64,000 nucleotides of DNA from an uncultured Paracoccaceae bacterium. Its GTDB lineage: Bacteria; Pseudomonadota; Alphaproteobacteria; Rhodobacterales; Rhodobacteraceae. The DNA lies in contig CANMMF010000002.1 of the NCBI GenBank assembly GCA_947498985.1, positions 124,001 through 188,000 of the forward strand, given 5' to 3'. Shown here in pieces: positions 17,326 to 26,310 of this stretch. The notes beneath the pieces are model-generated. The model had not been told where the DNA came from. It ran no database searches and worked only from the letters and a program-made list of their open reading frames with translations. The translations under genes were made by a program, and so were the position numbers. Position 1 is the stretch's first letter, and each line of letters starts with the position of its first letter.

Positions 17326-17347
17326 GAACAAAAACGGAACATATACT
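17326..17347 (+). promoter_or_regulatory. SOS (LexA) box and -10 element of dnaE2
   Basis: GAAC at 17326-17329, seven bases, then GAAC at 17337-17340: the reverse reading of the alphaproteobacterial LexA box GTTC-N7-GTTC. A TATACT -10 hexamer follows at 17342-17347, so LexA would cover the core promoter. Initiation would fall near 17354, the ATG itself. Confidence 0.82.
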
Positions 17348-17353
17348 CACGTG

Positions 17354-20300
17354 ATGTTCGCCGAGCTCTGCATCACCTCCAACTTCTCCTTCCTCACCGG
17401 CGCCTCCCACGCCGAGGAATACATGGAGCGGGCCGCCCTGATGGGGCTCACGGCCATCGCAATCGCCGACACGAATTCCGTGGCCGGGATCGCCCGCGCC
17501 TGGAGCGCGGCGCGCGAGATCGCCCGCCAGGTCGCCGAACGCGACGCGCTTGAGGCCCGCGACGGCCCGATCGGCCCTGCGGCCCCCGCCGGTCTTGTCC
17601 CCGCAACCCCTTCGGCACAGATCCGCAACACCCCCCGCCTCATCCCCGCCGCCCGGCTGGTGTTTCGCGAAGGCGTCGAGATCACCGCCCTCTGCGCCAC
17701 CCGCAAGGGCTGGGGCACGCTCTGCCGCCTGCTCTCGAAAGGGCGGCTCAGGGCCAGCAAAGGCAGCTGCGATCTGGGCCTCGAGGATCTGCCCGGGGAC
17801 ATGCAGGGCCTGCAGCTGATCCTGCACCCGCCGCAGCACCCGCCCGGGCCAGCACGCGCCGCGGACCGCGCGCCCGGGCCAGCACGCGCCGCGGACCGCG
17901 CGCCGACGCCACCGGGCGGCGCGGACCCGTGGCTGCGGCACGCGCAACAGCTGACGCGCCGCCTTGCCGGGCAGATCCATCTCGCGCTCACCCCGCGCTA
18001 CGATGGCGAGGATACCGCCCGCCTTGCCCGTGATGCCGCGCTGGCCCGTCAGCTGGGCATCCCCGCCCTGGCCAGCGCGGGCCCGCGCATGCATCACGGC
18101 CGCCGCCGTCGCCTGGCCGACGTTCTGACCGCCATCCGCCAGGGTCTGCGCGTCGATCAGCTGGGCCGCGCGGCGCTGGCCAATGGCGAACAGCGCCTGC
18201 GCTCGGAGGCCGAGATGCGCGCCCTGCTGGGGCGCCATGCGGGTGCGGTGGACAATGCCGCCGCACTGGCAGAGGGCTGCCGCTTCGATCTGGGCAGTCT
18301 GCGCTACGAATACCCCTCCGAGATCGCAGATGGCGAAACCGCGAAGGCCCGGCTCAGGCGGCTCTCCCATGAGGGGCTCCGCTGGCGCTACCCGCAAGGC
18401 GTGCCCGACAAGGTCCAGGCCATGCTCAGCCACGAGCTCGACCTGATCGCCAAGCTGAACTACGAGCCCTATTTCCTCACCGTCCGCGACATCGTGTCCT
18501 TTGCGCGCGACCGCGGCATCCTGTGTCAGGGCCGCGGCTCTGCGGCCAATTCGGTGGTCTGCTTCGCGCTTGGCGTCACCTCCGTCAGCCCCGAAATCGG
18601 CACCATGGTCTTCGAACGTTTCGTCTCCGAGGCCCGCGACGAGCCGCCCGACATTGACGTCGATTTCGAACATGAGCGCCGCGAAGAGGTCATCCAGCAT
18701 ATCTATGAACGCTACGGCCGCCACCGCGCCGGGCTCTGCGCCACCGTGATCCATTATCGCGGCAAGCGCGCCATCCGCGAGGTGGGGGCGGCCATGGGGC
18801 TTTCCCAGGACACCATCGGCGCGCTCAGCTCGCAGCTCTGGGGGTTTTTCTCCACCAGGGGCCTCGAGGCCGAGCGCATGGCCGAGATCGGGCTCGATCC
18901 CACCGACCGCCGCCTGATCCTCACGATGGAGCTGATCTACGAGATCATCGGCTTTCCGAGGCACCTGAGCCAGCATGTGGGCGGCTTCGTGATCACCGAA
19001 GGCCGGCTCGACGAGCTGGTCCCGATCGAGAACGCCACGATGGAGAACCGCACGGTGATCTGCTGGGACAAGGACGATATCGACGCGCTGGGCATTCTCA
19101 AGGTCGATGTGCTCAGCCTCGGCATGCTGACCTGCATCCGCAAGGGGTTCGATCTGATCGCCACCCATCACGGCGCACGCCACAGCCTGGCCACGCTGCC
19201 GCCCGAAGACCCGCGGGTCTACGACATGCTCTGCGAGGCCGACACGGTGGGGGTCTTCCAGGTGGAAAGCCGCGCGCAGATGAACTTCCTGCCGCGCATG
19301 CGCCCGCGCTGTTTCTACGACCTGGTGATCGAGGTGGCGATCATCCGACCGGGGCCCATTCAGGGCGACATGGTGCATCCCTATATCCGCCGCCGCAACG
19401 GCGAGGAACAGGTGAGCTTTCCGTCGGATGCGCTGGGGCGTGTGCTGGGCAAGACGCTGGGCGTGCCGCTCTTTCAGGAACAGGCGATGCAGATCGCCAT
19501 CACCGGCGCGGGCTTCACCCCCGATCAGGCCGACCGGCTGCGCCGCTCTCTCGCCACCTTCAAGAAACACGGCAACGTGTCGGAGTTCCGCACTCTCTTT
19601 CTCAAGGGTATGGCGAAGAACGGCTACGAATCCGATTTCGCCGAGCGCTGCTTTTCCCAGATCGAGGGCTTCGGCTCCTACGGCTTTCCCGAAAGCCACG
19701 CGGCGAGCTTTGCGCTGCTGGTCTACGCCTCGGCCTGGATCAAGCGGCACCACCCGGGCATCTTCGCCTGCGCGCTGCTCAACTCGCAGCCCATGGGGTT
19801 CTACGCCCCCGCCCAGATCGTGCGCGACGCGCGCGAGCACGGCGTCACGGTGCGCCCGGTCTGCATCAACACGAGCTTCTGGGACAACCGGATGGAACCC
19901 GATGATCAGGGCGGGCTGGCGCTGCGGCTGGGGTTCCGCCAGATCAAGGGGCTCTGCGAGGAGGACGCGGGCTGGCTCTGCGCCGCGCGCGGCAATGGCT
20001 ACCGCTCGGTGCGCGATGTCTGGCGCCGCGCCGGGCTCGGCCCGCAGGTGCTGGCACGGCTGGCCGAAGCGGATGTCTTTGCCGCCATCGGCCTCGGCCG
20101 CCGCGACGCGCTCTGGGAGGCCAAGGCGCTTTCCAACGGGCCAGACCTGCCGCTTTTTGCCCGTGACATGGAAGGCGAGGCGATCCGGGAGGCGGCGGCA
20201 AACCTGCCTGTCATGAGCGAGGGCGAACAGGTGGTGGAGGATTACGTCTCCATGCGCCTCAGCCTGCGCAATCATCCGGTGGCGCTGCTCCGGCATATCC

Positions 20301-20485
20301 TGACGCCGGATCCGGCCTTGCAGGGGGGCATCGGCGCGCGGCCCCCGCCGCCGCAAAACGGCGACACCCCAGAGGCATTCCCGGCCAAAAGACACCAGGC
20401 GCGCGCCGAGATGGCGGCCGCGCGCTCCGGTCATCCGCGCGCCACGCCGCTGCCCATCCCCCTCACCCGCGCCAATCCGGATTGA
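17354..20485 (+). CDS. dnaE2: error-prone DNA polymerase DnaE2 (ImuC)
   Basis: C-family polymerase alpha-subunit paralogue of 1043 residues, used for SOS mutagenesis and lesion bypass. The N-terminal PHP domain (SNFSFLTGASHAEEY) lacks the usual paired metal-binding histidines. The polymerase core shows PDIDVDF near residue 432 with catalytic aspartates, GRGSAANSVVCF, and GFGSYGFPESHAASFALLVY. DnaE2 is normally the last gene of imuA-imuB-dnaE2, but neither partner is upstream here. A 30-bp perfect tandem duplication adds a Pro/Ala-rich repeat near residues 163-182. ATG at 17354 is preferred over the GTG at 17351. Confidence 0.95.
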   Translation: MFAELCITSNFSFLTGASHAEEYMERAALMGLTAIAIADTNSVAGIARAWSAAREIARQVAERDALEARDGPIGPAAPAGLVPATPSAQIRNTPRLIPAARLVFREGVEITALCATRKGWGTLCRLLSKGRLRASKGSCDLGLEDLPGDMQGLQLILHPPQHPPGPARAADRAPGPARAADRAPTPPGGADPWLRHAQQLTRRLAGQIHLALTPRYDGEDTARLARDAALARQLGIPALASAGPRMHHGRRRRLADVLTAIRQGLRVDQLGRAALANGEQRLRSEAEMRALLGRHAGAVDNAAALAEGCRFDLGSLRYEYPSEIADGETAKARLRRLSHEGLRWRYPQGVPDKVQAMLSHELDLIAKLNYEPYFLTVRDIVSFARDRGILCQGRGSAANSVVCFALGVTSVSPEIGTMVFERFVSEARDEPPDIDVDFEHERREEVIQHIYERYGRHRAGLCATVIHYRGKRAIREVGAAMGLSQDTIGALSSQLWGFFSTRGLEAERMAEIGLDPTDRRLILTMELIYEIIGFPRHLSQHVGGFVITEGRLDELVPIENATMENRTVICWDKDDIDALGILKVDVLSLGMLTCIRKGFDLIATHHGARHSLATLPPEDPRVYDMLCEADTVGVFQVESRAQMNFLPRMRPRCFYDLVIEVAIIRPGPIQGDMVHPYIRRRNGEEQVSFPSDALGRVLGKTLGVPLFQEQAMQIAITGAGFTPDQADRLRRSLATFKKHGNVSEFRTLFLKGMAKNGYESDFAERCFSQIEGFGSYGFPESHAASFALLVYASAWIKRHHPGIFACALLNSQPMGFYAPAQIVRDAREHGVTVRPVCINTSFWDNRMEPDDQGGLALRLGFRQIKGLCEEDAGWLCAARGNGYRSVRDVWRRAGLGPQVLARLAEADVFAAIGLGRRDALWEAKALSNGPDLPLFARDMEGEAIREAAANLPVMSEGEQVVEDYVSMRLSLRNHPVALLRHILTPDPALQGGIGARPPPPQNGDTPEAFPAKRHQARAEMAAARSGHPRATPLPIPLTRANPD
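17841..17900 (+). repeat. perfect 30-bp tandem duplication inside dnaE2
   Basis: Bases 17841-17870 and 17871-17900 are identical, giving an in-frame ten-residue repeat (RPGPARAADR-type) in a low-complexity segment of the protein. It probably arose by slippage and is predicted to vary between strains. Confidence 0.9.
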
Positions 20486-20545
20486 GCGCTTGCCCCCCGG
20501 CGCGCCCCGCGCCAGCCTGCGCCCAAAGAGACAAGGAACACGGCC

Positions 20546-20890
20546 ATGATCGCAATCATCTTCGAACTCCTGCCCGCGGACGGGCGCAAACAGGACTACC
20601 TCGACATCGCCGCCGAAATGCGCCCGCTTGTGCAGGAGATCGACGGCTTTCTCTCCGTCGAACGCTTCCAGAGCCTGACCAACCCCGACAAGCTGCTCTC
20701 GATCAGCTTTTTCGAGGACGAGGACGCGGTGATGCGCTGGCGCCAACTCAGCCAGCACCGCCGCGCCCAGTCCAAAGGCCGCGCCGGCCTCTTCTCCGAC
20801 TACCGCCTCAAGGTCTGCCACGTGCTGCGCGACTACGGCCTCACCGACCGCGCCGAGGCCCCCGAGGACAGCGTCGCCTGCCACGGCTGA
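20546..20890 (+). CDS. ABM-fold (antibiotic biosynthesis monooxygenase-like) protein
   Basis: A 114-residue single-domain protein with the dimeric alpha-beta barrel pattern: IIFELLPADGRKQDYLD, then DGFLSVERFQSL, SISFFEDEDAVMRWRQ and a C-terminal strand. AAGGAA precedes the ATG. ABM-fold proteins range from quinol monooxygenases to haem-degrading enzymes, and nothing here fixes the substrate. It is 60 bp downstream of dnaE2 and could be co-transcribed. A second ABM protein is encoded at 30667-30984. Confidence 0.8.
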   Translation: MIAIIFELLPADGRKQDYLDIAAEMRPLVQEIDGFLSVERFQSLTNPDKLLSISFFEDEDAVMRWRQLSQHRRAQSKGRAGLFSDYRLKVCHVLRDYGLTDRAEAPEDSVACHG

Positions 20891-21073
20891 GCTTTGCTCC
20901 GGAGCCGCCTCTTGCCTGCATCGCATCGGACAGGGGGATGGCGCCGGAGCCAGCGAAATCGCCGAGGGACCCCATTCATGGGGAGACGGCTATTTCGCTG
21001 GCTCCGGGGCCAGCGCCCTGTCAGTCAGGGGCAGGCAAGAGGCGGCGGCGCAAAGCGATTGCTCTGGTGAGCC
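20890..21073. repeat. 184-bp palindromic intergenic element, copy A
   Basis: The element runs from AGCTTTGCTCCGGAGCCGCC to GCTCTGGTGAGCC. It has perfect 16-bp outer arms at 20904-20919 and 21031-21046, inner arms around AGCGAAATCGCCG / CGGCTATTTCGCT, and a central GGGACCCC-GGGG turn. A matching element lies at 32935-33122. Placed between convergent genes, it could form one long hairpin. Confidence 0.85.
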
Positions 21074-21242
21074 TTGCAGCCCGGCCTCACCGGCCACACT
21101 CCCCATCCCGTCCATTCAACGGGGTCGGCCCGCCACAAGCTTCCCTCCCCCGGTCACGGGGGAAGGGTCAGGGAAGGGGGCCGAGGTGAGAGAGCGTGCC
21201 GTCAGGCACTCAATATGGCAGCGCTGCGCAAAAGTTCACGCC
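20891..21242. other. intergenic region between ABM gene and aromatic aminotransferase
   Basis: A 352-bp gap without a credible gene. Its first half is the palindromic element; the second half (21074-21242) is GC-rich and includes CCCCCGGTCACGGGGG. I see no promoter or RNA gene in it. Confidence 0.6.
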
Positions 21243-22427
21243 TCAGACCCCGACATCCACAATCGCTTTCGCGAGGATCGGCACCGATTGCGCGTTCAGA
21301 CCGGCGATGTTCAGACGCGAGTCGCCGACCATGTAGATGCCGTGTTTTTCGCGCATCCTCTCGACCTGCTCGGGGCTGGCGCCCAGACGCGAGAACATGC
21401 CGCGATGCTGCGCGATGAAGCCAAACCGGTCGGACCCCGAAAGCCGCTGCAACTCACCGGCCAGCTGTTCGCGCAGCCCCAGCATGGAGCGCCGGATCTC
21501 TTCCAGCTCCGCCGCCCAGTCGGCCCGCAGACCTGCGTCGCCCAGAACCAGCGTCACCATCCGCGCGCCGTGATCGGGCGGAAACGAGTAGTTCTGCCGG
21601 TTGAGATAGTTCAGCGTGCCCTGGTTGAGCGCGCGGCGGTCGCCATCCTGCGCCACCGCCATCAGGATACCGGTGCGCTCGCGGTAGATGCCGAAATTCT
21701 TCGAGCAGGAGGCGGCGATCAGGCATTCGGGCACCTGGCTGGCCACCAGCCGCACCGCCGCGGCATCCTCGTCCAGTCCGTCGCCGAACCCCTGATAGGC
21801 GATGTCGACCATCGGCGTGGCGCCGGTCTTCAGCAGCAGATCCACCAGCACCTGCCATTGCGTCAGGTTCAGGTTGGCGCCTGTCGGGTTGTGGCAGCAG
21901 CCATGCACCAGCACCACATCCCCTGCTTTTGCCTGCGCAAGATCGGCCATCATGCCGTCGAAATCCACACCGCGGGTTTCGTCGTCGAAATAGCGGTAGG
22001 GCACCATCTCGATGCCCATATGCTTGAGGATAGACAGGTGGTTGGGCCAGGTCGGGTTGCTCACGAAAACCCGCAGATCGGGATTGGCCAGCTTTGCCAG
22101 ATCAAACCCCTGACGGCACGCACCGGTGCCGCCGGGTGTCCCCGCCGCCGCCACATTGGCGCGCGGCACCGCGTCGCCCAGAACCAGATCGACCATCACA
22201 TCGGCATAGCCGGGATCGCCCGCCAGCCCGGTATAGGCCTTGGTCTCTTCCTGCCCCCACCAGCGTTTCTCGGCTTCCTTGATGGCGCGAAAGATCGGCG
22301 TGTTGCCCGAGGCGTCCTTGTAGACACCCACGCCAAGATCGATCTTCTGCTCGCGCGGATCGTCCTTGAAGGCCTGCATCAGCATCAGGATCTTGTCGGC
22401 GGGTTGTTCCGTGAGGCGGTCAAACAT
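21243..22427 (-). CDS. aromatic amino acid aminotransferase (class I, TyrB/AspC group)
   Basis: PLP-dependent transaminase of 394 residues, standard size for the aspartate/aromatic branch. The opening IDLGVGVYKDASGNTP, the CHNPTG motif near residues 178-183 and SCSKNFGIYRERTG with PLP lysine Lys243 are all present. TyrB and AspC are hard to separate by motif; the YKD...TPI opening and genome context (next to a mercaptopyruvate sulfurtransferase) leave aspartate, tyrosine, phenylalanine or cysteate-type substrates open. It is 15 bp downstream of the sulfurtransferase and co-transcribed with it. Confidence 0.9.
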   Translation of the reverse strand: MFDRLTEQPADKILMLMQAFKDDPREQKIDLGVGVYKDASGNTPIFRAIKEAEKRWWGQEETKAYTGLAGDPGYADVMVDLVLGDAVPRANVAAAGTPGGTGACRQGFDLAKLANPDLRVFVSNPTWPNHLSILKHMGIEMVPYRYFDDETRGVDFDGMMADLAQAKAGDVVLVHGCCHNPTGANLNLTQWQVLVDLLLKTGATPMVDIAYQGFGDGLDEDAAAVRLVASQVPECLIAASCSKNFGIYRERTGILMAVAQDGDRRALNQGTLNYLNRQNYSFPPDHGARMVTLVLGDAGLRADWAAELEEIRRSMLGLREQLAGELQRLSGSDRFGFIAQHRGMFSRLGASPEQVERMREKHGIYMVGDSRLNIAGLNAQSVPILAKAIVDVGV

Positions 22428-22442
22428 CGGTTTTCTCCGGGG

Positions 22443-23303
22443 TCAGCTGTCAGCAGGGCCGGTGGCGACGGGCAGGGTCGAGAACTGGCCCCATTCGCTC
22501 CACGAGCCGTCATAGAGGGAATGGTCGGTCTTGCCGATCCGCTCCAGCGCGAGGCTGAGGATCGCCGCGGTCACACCCGAGCCGCAGGTGGTGATCACCG
22601 GCTTTTGCAGATCCACGCCCGCGGCCTCGAACGCGGCCTTGAGGGCGGCGGGCGCCTTCATCGTGTCGTCACCGTTCAGCAGATCGCGGTAATGCACGTT
22701 GCGCGATCCCGGAATATGGCCCGAGCGCACACCCTCGCGCGGCTCCGGCTCCTCGCCGCTGAACCGGCCCGGGGAGCGGGCGTCCGCAATCTCGGTGTCG
22801 CGCAGCTTCGACGAGGCGGAGACCTGCGTGACATCGCGCACCAGCTGTGCCCGGCGGCGCACCGTCATGTGGCGGTCACGAACAATCGGTGGCAGATCCT
22901 CGACCGCGCGGCCTTCGGCGATCCACTTCGGCAGACCGCCATCCAGCACCGCGATCTCGTCCTGCCCCATCAGCTTGAAAAGCCACCAGACACGGGCCGC
23001 GGAAAACAGCCCCATGCCGTCATAGACCACCACCTGGTGCCCGTCGCCGACCCCCATATCGCGCATCCGCGACATGAACTTCTCGATCGGCGGCGCCATA
23101 TGCGGCAGCTCGGACCGGTGGTCGGAGATCTCGTCGATGTCGAAAAAGCGCGCGCCGGGAATATGCGCCGCGTCATACTCGGCCTTGGCGTCGCGGTTCA
23201 TCGCCGGCATGTACCAGCTGGCATCGAGGATACGCAGATCGGGATCCTTGAGATGCTGCGCCAGCCAGTCGGTCGAGACCAGCGTCTTGGGATCGTCTGA
23301 CAT
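22443..23303 (-). CDS. sseA: 3-mercaptopyruvate sulfurtransferase (two rhodanese domains)
   Basis: A 286-residue tandem rhodanese protein. The catalytic loop TTCGSGVTA with Cys240 matches the CG[S/T]GV[T/S]A pattern of mercaptopyruvate sulfurtransferases rather than the CRKGV loop of thiosulfate sulfurtransferases. The first domain (about residues 8-130) is the inactive copy with DGGLPKWIAEG. Start at ATG 23303 is supported by GGGGAAAC upstream; a longer frame to 23363 adds unlikely residues. It forms an operon with the aminotransferase that could supply mercaptopyruvate by transaminating cysteine, by inference. Confidence 0.92.
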   Translation of the reverse strand: MSDDPKTLVSTDWLAQHLKDPDLRILDASWYMPAMNRDAKAEYDAAHIPGARFFDIDEISDHRSELPHMAPPIEKFMSRMRDMGVGDGHQVVVYDGMGLFSAARVWWLFKLMGQDEIAVLDGGLPKWIAEGRAVEDLPPIVRDRHMTVRRRAQLVRDVTQVSASSKLRDTEIADARSPGRFSGEEPEPREGVRSGHIPGSRNVHYRDLLNGDDTMKAPAALKAAFEAAGVDLQKPVITTCGSGVTAAILSLALERIGKTDHSLYDGSWSEWGQFSTLPVATGPADS

Positions 23304-23441
23304 CGTTTCCCCCGGGGCAGTTGGAACTGGCCCGTGCTTAGTCCCCGGCGCGATCTGTTGCAAGCCATCAAGAAGGGCGGCCGCCGCCCACTCCTGCGGC
23401 TCAATGTCCTGCCACCGATGTCTCAGCGGCCGGACCGAAGG

Positions 23442-23729
23442 TCACTTGGCCATTGCGCTGCCCAGCATGCCGACCACCCCCAGCAGCACGCCACCGCCGA
23501 CACCGCCGCCCGCGACCTGCGACAGGATCGCGCCCGGATCGAGCCCGCGACCGGCCGCCGCTTCGGCCATCCCACCGCCGCCCAGCATCGACAGGATCTG
23601 GCCGCCAAGCCCGCCGCCCACGATGCCCGCAGCCGAGTTGATCAACGTGCCCTGGTCAAGCTTCCTGAGAAGCGCGCCCGCTGCGTTGCCGCCCAGCGCG
23701 CCCGAAATCAGTCCGATGACAAGTTCCAT
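23442..23729 (-). CDS. small glycine-rich membrane protein
   Basis: A 95-residue protein from the ATG at 23729, preceded by AAGGGACGG. It is extremely rich in glycine, alanine and leucine (VIGLISGALGGNAAGALLRK, then GGGLGGQILSMLGG and a C-terminal GVVGMLGSAMAK). The glycine-zipper-like helices suggest membrane association. Similar short proteins are widespread in Rhodobacterales but uncharacterised, and I cannot assign a function. It sits between sseA and smpB, all on the minus strand. Confidence 0.72.
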   Translation of the reverse strand: MELVIGLISGALGGNAAGALLRKLDQGTLINSAAGIVGGGLGGQILSMLGGGGMAEAAAGRGLDPGAILSQVAGGGVGGGVLLGVVGMLGSAMAK

Positions 23730-23834
23730 GTCCGTCCCTTTCCCAACCCCGCGATCTGCGGGGGATGGCAAAAGGGTAACGGGGGCGGGCGGCCGCGTTC
23801 AGAGGGAACCGCGACGGATCGCTCCCCTTGGGGA

Positions 23835-24308
23835 TCAGCCGTTCTGCTTCAGCAGCCGCTGTTTCTGGCGGCTCCAGTCGCGCTTGGCCTCGGATTCGCG
23901 CTTGTCGACGTTCTTCTTGCCTTTGGCGATGCCGATTTTGACCTTCGCGATGCCTTTGTGATTGAAGTAGAGCACCAGCGGCACCAGCGTCATGCCCTTG
24001 CGCTGCGTGTCGTTCCAAAGCCGCGCCATCTCGCGCTTCGAGACCAGCAGCTTGCGCCGCCGCCGGTCCTCATGGCCGAACATCGCCTGCTCGTAAGGCG
24101 CGATGTAGGAATTGACCAGCCACAGCTCGCCCTCTTCCACCGCCGCATAGCTTTCGGCGATGTTGGAGGTGTTGCGGCGCAGCGATTTCACCTCGGAGCC
24201 ATGCAGGACGATGCCGCATTCCAGATCGTCCTCGATCGCATAGTCGAAGCGCGCCCGCCGGTTCTCGGCGATCACCTTGTAGTTGGGATTGTCCTGCGTC
24301 TTGGCCAT
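23835..24308 (-). CDS. smpB: SsrA-binding protein SmpB
   Basis: A 157-residue SmpB, partner of tmRNA in rescue of stalled ribosomes. Diagnostic stretches are [36 protein letters not shown] and the basic C-terminal tail [16 protein letters not shown] that enters the decoding site. Length and start are standard. No tmRNA gene was seen in the window. Confidence 0.97.
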   Translation of the reverse strand: MAKTQDNPNYKVIAENRRARFDYAIEDDLECGIVLHGSEVKSLRRNTSNIAESYAAVEEGELWLVNSYIAPYEQAMFGHEDRRRRKLLVSKREMARLWNDTQRKGMTLVPLVLYFNHKGIAKVKIGIAKGKKNVDKRESEAKRDWSRQKQRLLKQNG

Positions 24309-24389
24309 GGGCGGCAGAGATAATCACTGCGGGCGGCCCTGTCCATGGGCACCGTGCGATTGCCCCGGAACCCGGGCGGGCGCGCCCGC

Positions 24390-24749
24390 CTAGCTGCCGC
24401 GATAGGTCGACATGCCGTAGGGCGACAGCAAAAGCGGCACGTGGTAATGCGCCTGCGCATCCGACATGCCGAACCGGATCGGCACCTGATCGAGAAAGAG
24501 CGGCTCTTCATCCGCCTGCCCGGTCGCCCTCAGGTAATCACCGGCGCAGAAAATCAGCTCATAGGTACCGGTCCTGAAGCTCTCCTGCGGCAGGATCGGC
24601 GCGTCGGTGCGCCCGTCCGCGTTGGTGACCGTCTCCGCGATCTTGCGATGCGCATTGCCGGACACCTCGTAAAGAATGATCCGGATGCCTTCGGCAGGAC
24701 AGCCCCGCGCGGTGTCGAGAACGTGGGTCGTGAGGTAACCTTCGGCCAT
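24390..24749 (-). CDS. uraH: 5-hydroxyisourate hydrolase UraH
   Basis: Transthyretin-related hydrolase, 119 residues, converting 5-hydroxyisourate (product of urate oxidation) to OHCU. Clear marks are the N-terminal TTHVLDTARGCPA, the GRTDAP turn and the C-terminal YRGS tetrapeptide that separates the enzyme from true transthyretin. AAGGAG precedes the ATG. It diverges from the gene carrying the next enzyme (OHCU decarboxylase) across a short AT-rich regulatory gap. Confidence 0.97.
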   Translation of the reverse strand: MAEGYLTTHVLDTARGCPAEGIRIILYEVSGNAHRKIAETVTNADGRTDAPILPQESFRTGTYELIFCAGDYLRATGQADEEPLFLDQVPIRFGMSDAQAHYHVPLLLSPYGMSTYRGS

Positions 24750-24850
24750 GATGTGCTCCTTTTTGCGGCAGCTTAGACGGTTTTGGCCCAGAGCTCGCGC
24801 ATCGACTGCCGATAAGTCCTTTCTGATTTAATTGATAATGCGAGCGGATT

Positions 24851-24868
24851 TTATCGATTATACGATAA
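24851..24868. promoter_or_regulatory. candidate operator between uraH and the allantoinase fusion
   Basis: TTATCG-ATTATA-CGATAA is an 18-bp inverted repeat with perfect 6-bp arms in the AT-rich divergent gap 24750-24897. It is centrally placed to control both directions. Which regulator binds is unknown. Confidence 0.45.
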
Positions 24869-24897
24869 CAGACACTCATGATGGAAACGGACAGCGG

Positions 24898-26310
24898 ATG
24901 CAGCGTTACGAACGCGACATGATCGGTTACGGGCCCGACCGGCCCGATGCGGCCTGGCCCGGCGGCGCGCGCGTCGCGGTGCAGTTTGTGCTCAACTACG
25001 AAGAGGGCGGCGAGAACAACCTGCTGCATGGCGATGCGGGGTCGGAGGGCTTCCTGTCGGACATTCCGGGCGCCGCCCCCTGGCAGGGCGCGCGGCACTG
25101 GAACATGGAATCGGTCTATGAATACGGCGCGCGCGCCGGGTTCTGGCGCCTGCACCGGCTCTTCACCGGGGCCGATATCCCGGTCACCATCTACGGCGTG
25201 GCCAGCGCGCTGGCCCGCGCGCCCGAGCAAGTCGAGGCCATGAAAGACGCAGGCTGGGAGATCGCCAGCCATGGCCTGAAATGGATCGAACATCGCGACA
25301 TGGACGAGGCCGATGAGCGCGCCTCGATCAACGAGGCGATCCGCCTGCATACCGAAGTGGTCGGTGCCCCGCCGCGCGGCTGGTATACCGGGCGCTGCTC
25401 GATGAACACGGTGCGGCTGGCGTCTGAGACCGGTGCCTTCGCCTATATCTCCGACGCCTATGACGACGATTTACCCTATTGGCGCCGGATCGGCGACCGC
25501 GACCAGCTCATCATCCCCTACACGCTCGAGGCCAATGACATGCGCTTTGCCGCGGCCCCCGGCTGGGTCACCGGGCAGGATTTCGGGCAGTATCTCTGCG
25601 ATGCGTTCGACACGCTTTATGCCGAGGGCAGCGAAGGCCGCCCCGCGATGATGAGCGTCGGGTTGCATTGCCGCCTGATCGGCCGCCCCGGCAAGATCGC
25701 CGGTCTGAAGCGGTTCATCGATCATATCGCGCAGCACGATAGGGTCTGGACCCCGACCCGGTTGCAGATCGCCGAGCATTGGGCCGGCACGCATCCGCCC
25801 GCACCCTGCGACCGCCCCTCGCAGATGCCGCTCGAGGCGTTTGTGGAGCGCTTCGGCGGTGTGTTCGAGCATTCGCCCTGGATTGCCGAGCGCGCCCACG
25901 CGCTGGAGCTTGGACCCGCCCATGACCGCCCCGCGGGGCTGGCCAATGCCCTGTCGCGCATTTTCCGCCGGGCCACCCGCGACGAGCGGCTGGGCGTGCT
26001 CACCGCGCATCCCGATCTCGCGGGAAAGCTTGCCGCCGCCAAGCGGCTGACGCCGGAATCCACCGCCGAGCAGGCGGGGGCAGGGCTCGATGCGCTGACC
26101 GATGCGGAGCGCACGCGGTTCAGCGAGCTCAATACCGATTATGTGGCCAAACACGGGTTTCCCTTCATCATCGCGGTGCGCGATCACGACAAGGCCTCGA
26201 TCCTGGCCGCCTTCGAACGCCGCATCGCCCATGACACCGACACCGAGTTTGCCGAGGCCTGCCGCCAGGTCGAACGCATCGCCCGGCTCCGGCTGGAGGA
26301 CATGGTATGA
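24898..26310 (+). CDS. bifunctional allantoinase (PuuE type) / OHCU decarboxylase (UraD)
   Basis: A 470-residue fusion. Residues 1-300 form a polysaccharide-deacetylase-fold allantoinase of the cofactor-independent PuuE type (FVLNYEEGGENNLLHGD, WEIASHGLKWIEH, PRGWYTGRCSMNT), opening allantoin to allantoate. Residues about 310-470 are OHCU decarboxylase with LTAHPDLAGKLA, NALSRIFRRA and the C-terminal NTDYVAKHGFPFIIAVR, making S-allantoin from OHCU. One polypeptide therefore carries two consecutive steps. I start at ATG 24898; a TTG at 24832 is possible but adds 22 unlike residues. The stop overlaps the next gene by 4 bp. Confidence 0.93.
   Translation: MQRYERDMIGYGPDRPDAAWPGGARVAVQFVLNYEEGGENNLLHGDAGSEGFLSDIPGAAPWQGARHWNMESVYEYGARAGFWRLHRLFTGADIPVTIYGVASALARAPEQVEAMKDAGWEIASHGLKWIEHRDMDEADERASINEAIRLHTEVVGAPPRGWYTGRCSMNTVRLASETGAFAYISDAYDDDLPYWRRIGDRDQLIIPYTLEANDMRFAAAPGWVTGQDFGQYLCDAFDTLYAEGSEGRPAMMSVGLHCRLIGRPGKIAGLKRFIDHIAQHDRVWTPTRLQIAEHWAGTHPPAPCDRPSQMPLEAFVERFGGVFEHSPWIAERAHALELGPAHDRPAGLANALSRIFRRATRDERLGVLTAHPDLAGKLAAAKRLTPESTAEQAGAGLDALTDAERTRFSELNTDYVAKHGFPFIIAVRDHDKASILAAFERRIAHDTDTEFAEACRQVERIARLRLEDMV

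Noticed and set aside
16988-20926. A 1312-codon minus-strand open frame opposite dnaE2 and permease 2
   Set aside because: It is antisense to genes with clear family motifs, has a low-complexity Arg/Ala/Pro/Gly composition and no recognisable domain; typical of high-GC shadow frames.
24832-24897. TTG start giving a longer allantoinase fusion
   Set aside because: The extra 22 residues do not resemble the family and would overlap the candidate operator.
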